Positions 62,107 to 64,000 of a DNA stretch of 64,000 nt are shown one piece after another. Source of the stretch: Verpa conica. Lineage: Eukaryota > Ascomycota > Pezizomycetes > Pezizales > Morchellaceae. Below the pieces are notes generated by a model. The model saw only the letters and a list, made by a program, of their open reading frames with translations, searched no databases and was not told where the DNA came from. The position numbers and the translations under genes are program-made. Location: assembly GCA_033030425.1 (NCBI GenBank), contig JAUFSD010000022.1:868001-932000 (forward strand), given 5' to 3'. Each line of letters starts with the position of its first letter. Position 1 is the first letter of the stretch.

Positions 62107-63299
62107 ACAAGTTATATAAGCGGGGTTTAGGCGCCAGCTAAGCTTGCTATCTAGCTCTCTGTAGCAAAGAAAGCTTACAATCTCAAATGATGAACTCCAC
62201 CGATGAAGTTAAAAGATAGCTCCAGGGGTGTTTTTATAGCATCAGTTTCACAAAGTCGAATAAATTTATCAGCAAGGCCGTATTTCTCTAGAACTTCATA
62301 CGGCCGCTGTCAGCAACGGTAGGAGCCATAGTATGGTCAACAATGGACTCATTGAAAGTATGATGTAAGAGTACTCAAGGAAGATTATCAGTAACGAGGG
62401 AGGTGGAAAGGTAAAAGCTCATCTTAACACCCAGGTCGATACCCAACTCTAAAACCGAGGCTTCAAGTATTCCACCAAAGGAAACATTGGACCTGAATCT
62501 TTCCCTGAAAACGCCAGAGATATGGACATCTAAGTATTCCCAGGCTAACACGCTGGTAGACACGTAAAGGTAACGTTTTGCAATCTACGCGTCTTACACT
62601 CAAGCATATCTTATATCTAACAGATCTTGATGCCAGTCAAACAGATGATCCCCTCTATAACCTACCGGCAGCATCAAATTTTTGGTTTCAGCAGTATTAG
62701 CTTCAAAATTCCCACTAAAATAGGGGCTCCGAAAAACTCTACTTCCAACATAAAATCCTAACTACTTCTCAGTCCACCCTCGAGGCCCTATGCTTTAAGG
62801 TCTCGGAAGAAAATTACCCATCCATCCTACCCCGCAGAAATTAGACATAGACAAAGGAGTTGGTACAGTCTATGAAGCTGATAACGAGCCGGTCGCTACG
62901 TCTGTCCATAGTCCAGAGAGGTTTCCCCAAGTGTTGAAAGACCTCAGCGAGCTAAGGCGTAAAACTATTCACCAAGCCGAAGTCTCAGGTGGAAACTCTC
63001 GGCTTTACTTGAACGTGTTTTTGACGCTGCCAAGATTTTTGAGGATCCCCAAGGAATGAAAGAAATTATACCACTTTTTAATGGCTAATCCGACTACTTA
63101 AAGTTGACTTTAGTAGCAGAAACAGATAAGGCTTCGTGTAGAGTAAAAATAGAGAAGGGGAATATTAAAGAGAAGCTAAATAATCTTCCAAAAAGGACAG
63201 ACTTTCTCAAAGAACGTATAGAAAACTTACTGAAATTTAACAAAATAGTCGAGACGGTATATGAGGATGTGCTGAAACGTCGATTGGATTTAACGTAGT
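62107..63299 (+). pseudogene. Copy 2 of the tandem pair, a decayed pseudogene
   Basis: Similar to copy 1 in the same order, offset by 1.55-1.64 kb. Shared markers are GCGCCAGCT near 62131, STDEVKR then an early stop, TKSN, an N-terminal stretch with internal stops, CCACCCTCGAGGCCC near 62775, and TTTTAATGGCTAATCCGAC near 63075. The end (63104-63299) stays open for 64 codons and corresponds to the two last frames of copy 1 joined (VETVYEDVLKRRLD against MIDVAYENILESQL). Many stops and frame changes make function unlikely. Confidence 0.65.
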
Positions 63300-64000
63300 A
63301 GAGAAATCTGAAGGGGTCGAAGAGTTTGTACTTAATAAATGACCCTTCGACGAGCTTTCATATTTTTTTAAAAACAAAACCTGGTGGTAAGTATCCGTCG
63401 CTAGACCTGTAACCTCCGCTTTATCTCTAGTCTAGGGTCCCCGTAGCTAACTATAGTACCAGCGCTCACATAGAAGGCACTAGGGGCTATAAGACTAATA
63501 AAGTAATTCAGATAACGGCATCATTAGTCGGAGAGCGAGTACTGATGGTAGGTAGCAAGTACTAATTAGTGGGGTGGAGGGTGAACGATAAGCCTAAACA
63601 GGGACTTTCGAAGTCAACGCACAAGATCAAGATGCAGGTGTTACCAGGCTCTAGCAACTTCTTTCTGGGTTGGTGGAAGAAAGGAAAGAGATCACTACCA
63701 GAGAAAAATGAGAGGCTGAACCGAGAGTTAAGATTTATGAAGAGTCTATAACTAAATTATACCTAAATCAGTATTAAGTCTATACCAATTCCAATATACC
63801 AAAAGAAAGACTTTCTAGCCCAGGAGAGTCAGCATTCATTCCTAGTAGACAGGTACACTAATGTCTCTGATAGCCCAATCCACTATACTATCCCTTCGTA
63901 TTCAAAATATATCCCATAACCAAAAAAAAAACAGTACCTAACCGCCCATAGTTATTTTCAGGCAAGAAATAATTACCGGAAATACCATCATAAAATTGAC
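63300..64000. other. Right edge, no gene seen
   Basis: AT-rich sequence with one 60-codon frame (63569-63751), lysine-rich and without family support. A gene extending beyond the window cannot be excluded. Confidence 0.45.

Overview
The window looks like nuclear DNA of a filamentous ascomycete (Pezizomycotina). Genes carry several short GT-AG introns (about 50-130 nt) with CTAA/CTGAC-type branch sites, and the proteins are typical of filamentous fungi: a Sch9 AGC kinase with an N-terminal C2 domain, a signalling mucin of the Msb2 type, a class III chitin synthase and a monopolin Pcs1/Csm1 subunit. Genes are few (ten good models in 64 kb) and separated by 3-8 kb of AT-rich, eroded sequence with small inverted-repeat elements. 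This suggests a large, repeat-inflated genome such as those of Pezizales; the lineage is an inference, not something the sequence proves.

Layout. 1-2.4 kb: no gene. 2.4-7 kb, plus strand: SCH9 kinase with a pyrimidine-rich leader, then an unrecognised type I membrane protein. 7-16 kb: mostly empty, with a Ych1-like rhodanese phosphatase on the minus strand at 11.4-12.0 kb. 16.1-17.0 kb: a six-exon FKBP12-type prolyl isomerase. 17-24.7 kb: empty apart from a 614-bp TA-flanked inverted-repeat element. 24.7-28.7 kb, minus: MSB2, two exons, with about 44 copies of an 11-residue Ser/Thr/Ala/Val repeat. 28.7-36 kb: empty, with G-rich and GA tracts and a 393-bp element with an 8-bp target duplication. 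36.0-38.5 kb, minus: an unrecognised five-exon gene with an N-terminal membrane segment and Val/Glu-rich repeats. 39.8-41.7 kb: two more TA-flanked elements. 42.3-44.1 kb: AFG1-type mitochondrial ATPase. 45.0-48.6 kb: class III chitin synthase. 51.0-53.0 kb: Pcs1/Csm1. 56.9-58.1 kb: histidinol-phosphatase (HIS2). 60.5-63.3 kb: a tandem pair of decaying copies of an unknown gene.

There is no operon or obvious gene cluster. Some loose functional links exist. SCH9 (a TORC1 effector) and FKBP12 (the rapamycin receptor) lie 11 kb apart. MSB2 and chitin synthase both act in cell-surface sensing and wall growth. I treat these as coincidence unless synteny is shown. I found no CRISPR array, rRNA, convincing intact tRNA or intact transposase. 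The most unusual items are the orphan Val/Glu-repeat membrane protein, the MSB2 repeat array, the four short inverted-repeat elements with readable target-site duplications, and the decaying tandem gene pair. Exon junctions were chosen by eye from splice motifs, phase and protein family; every final model is in frame from start to stop.
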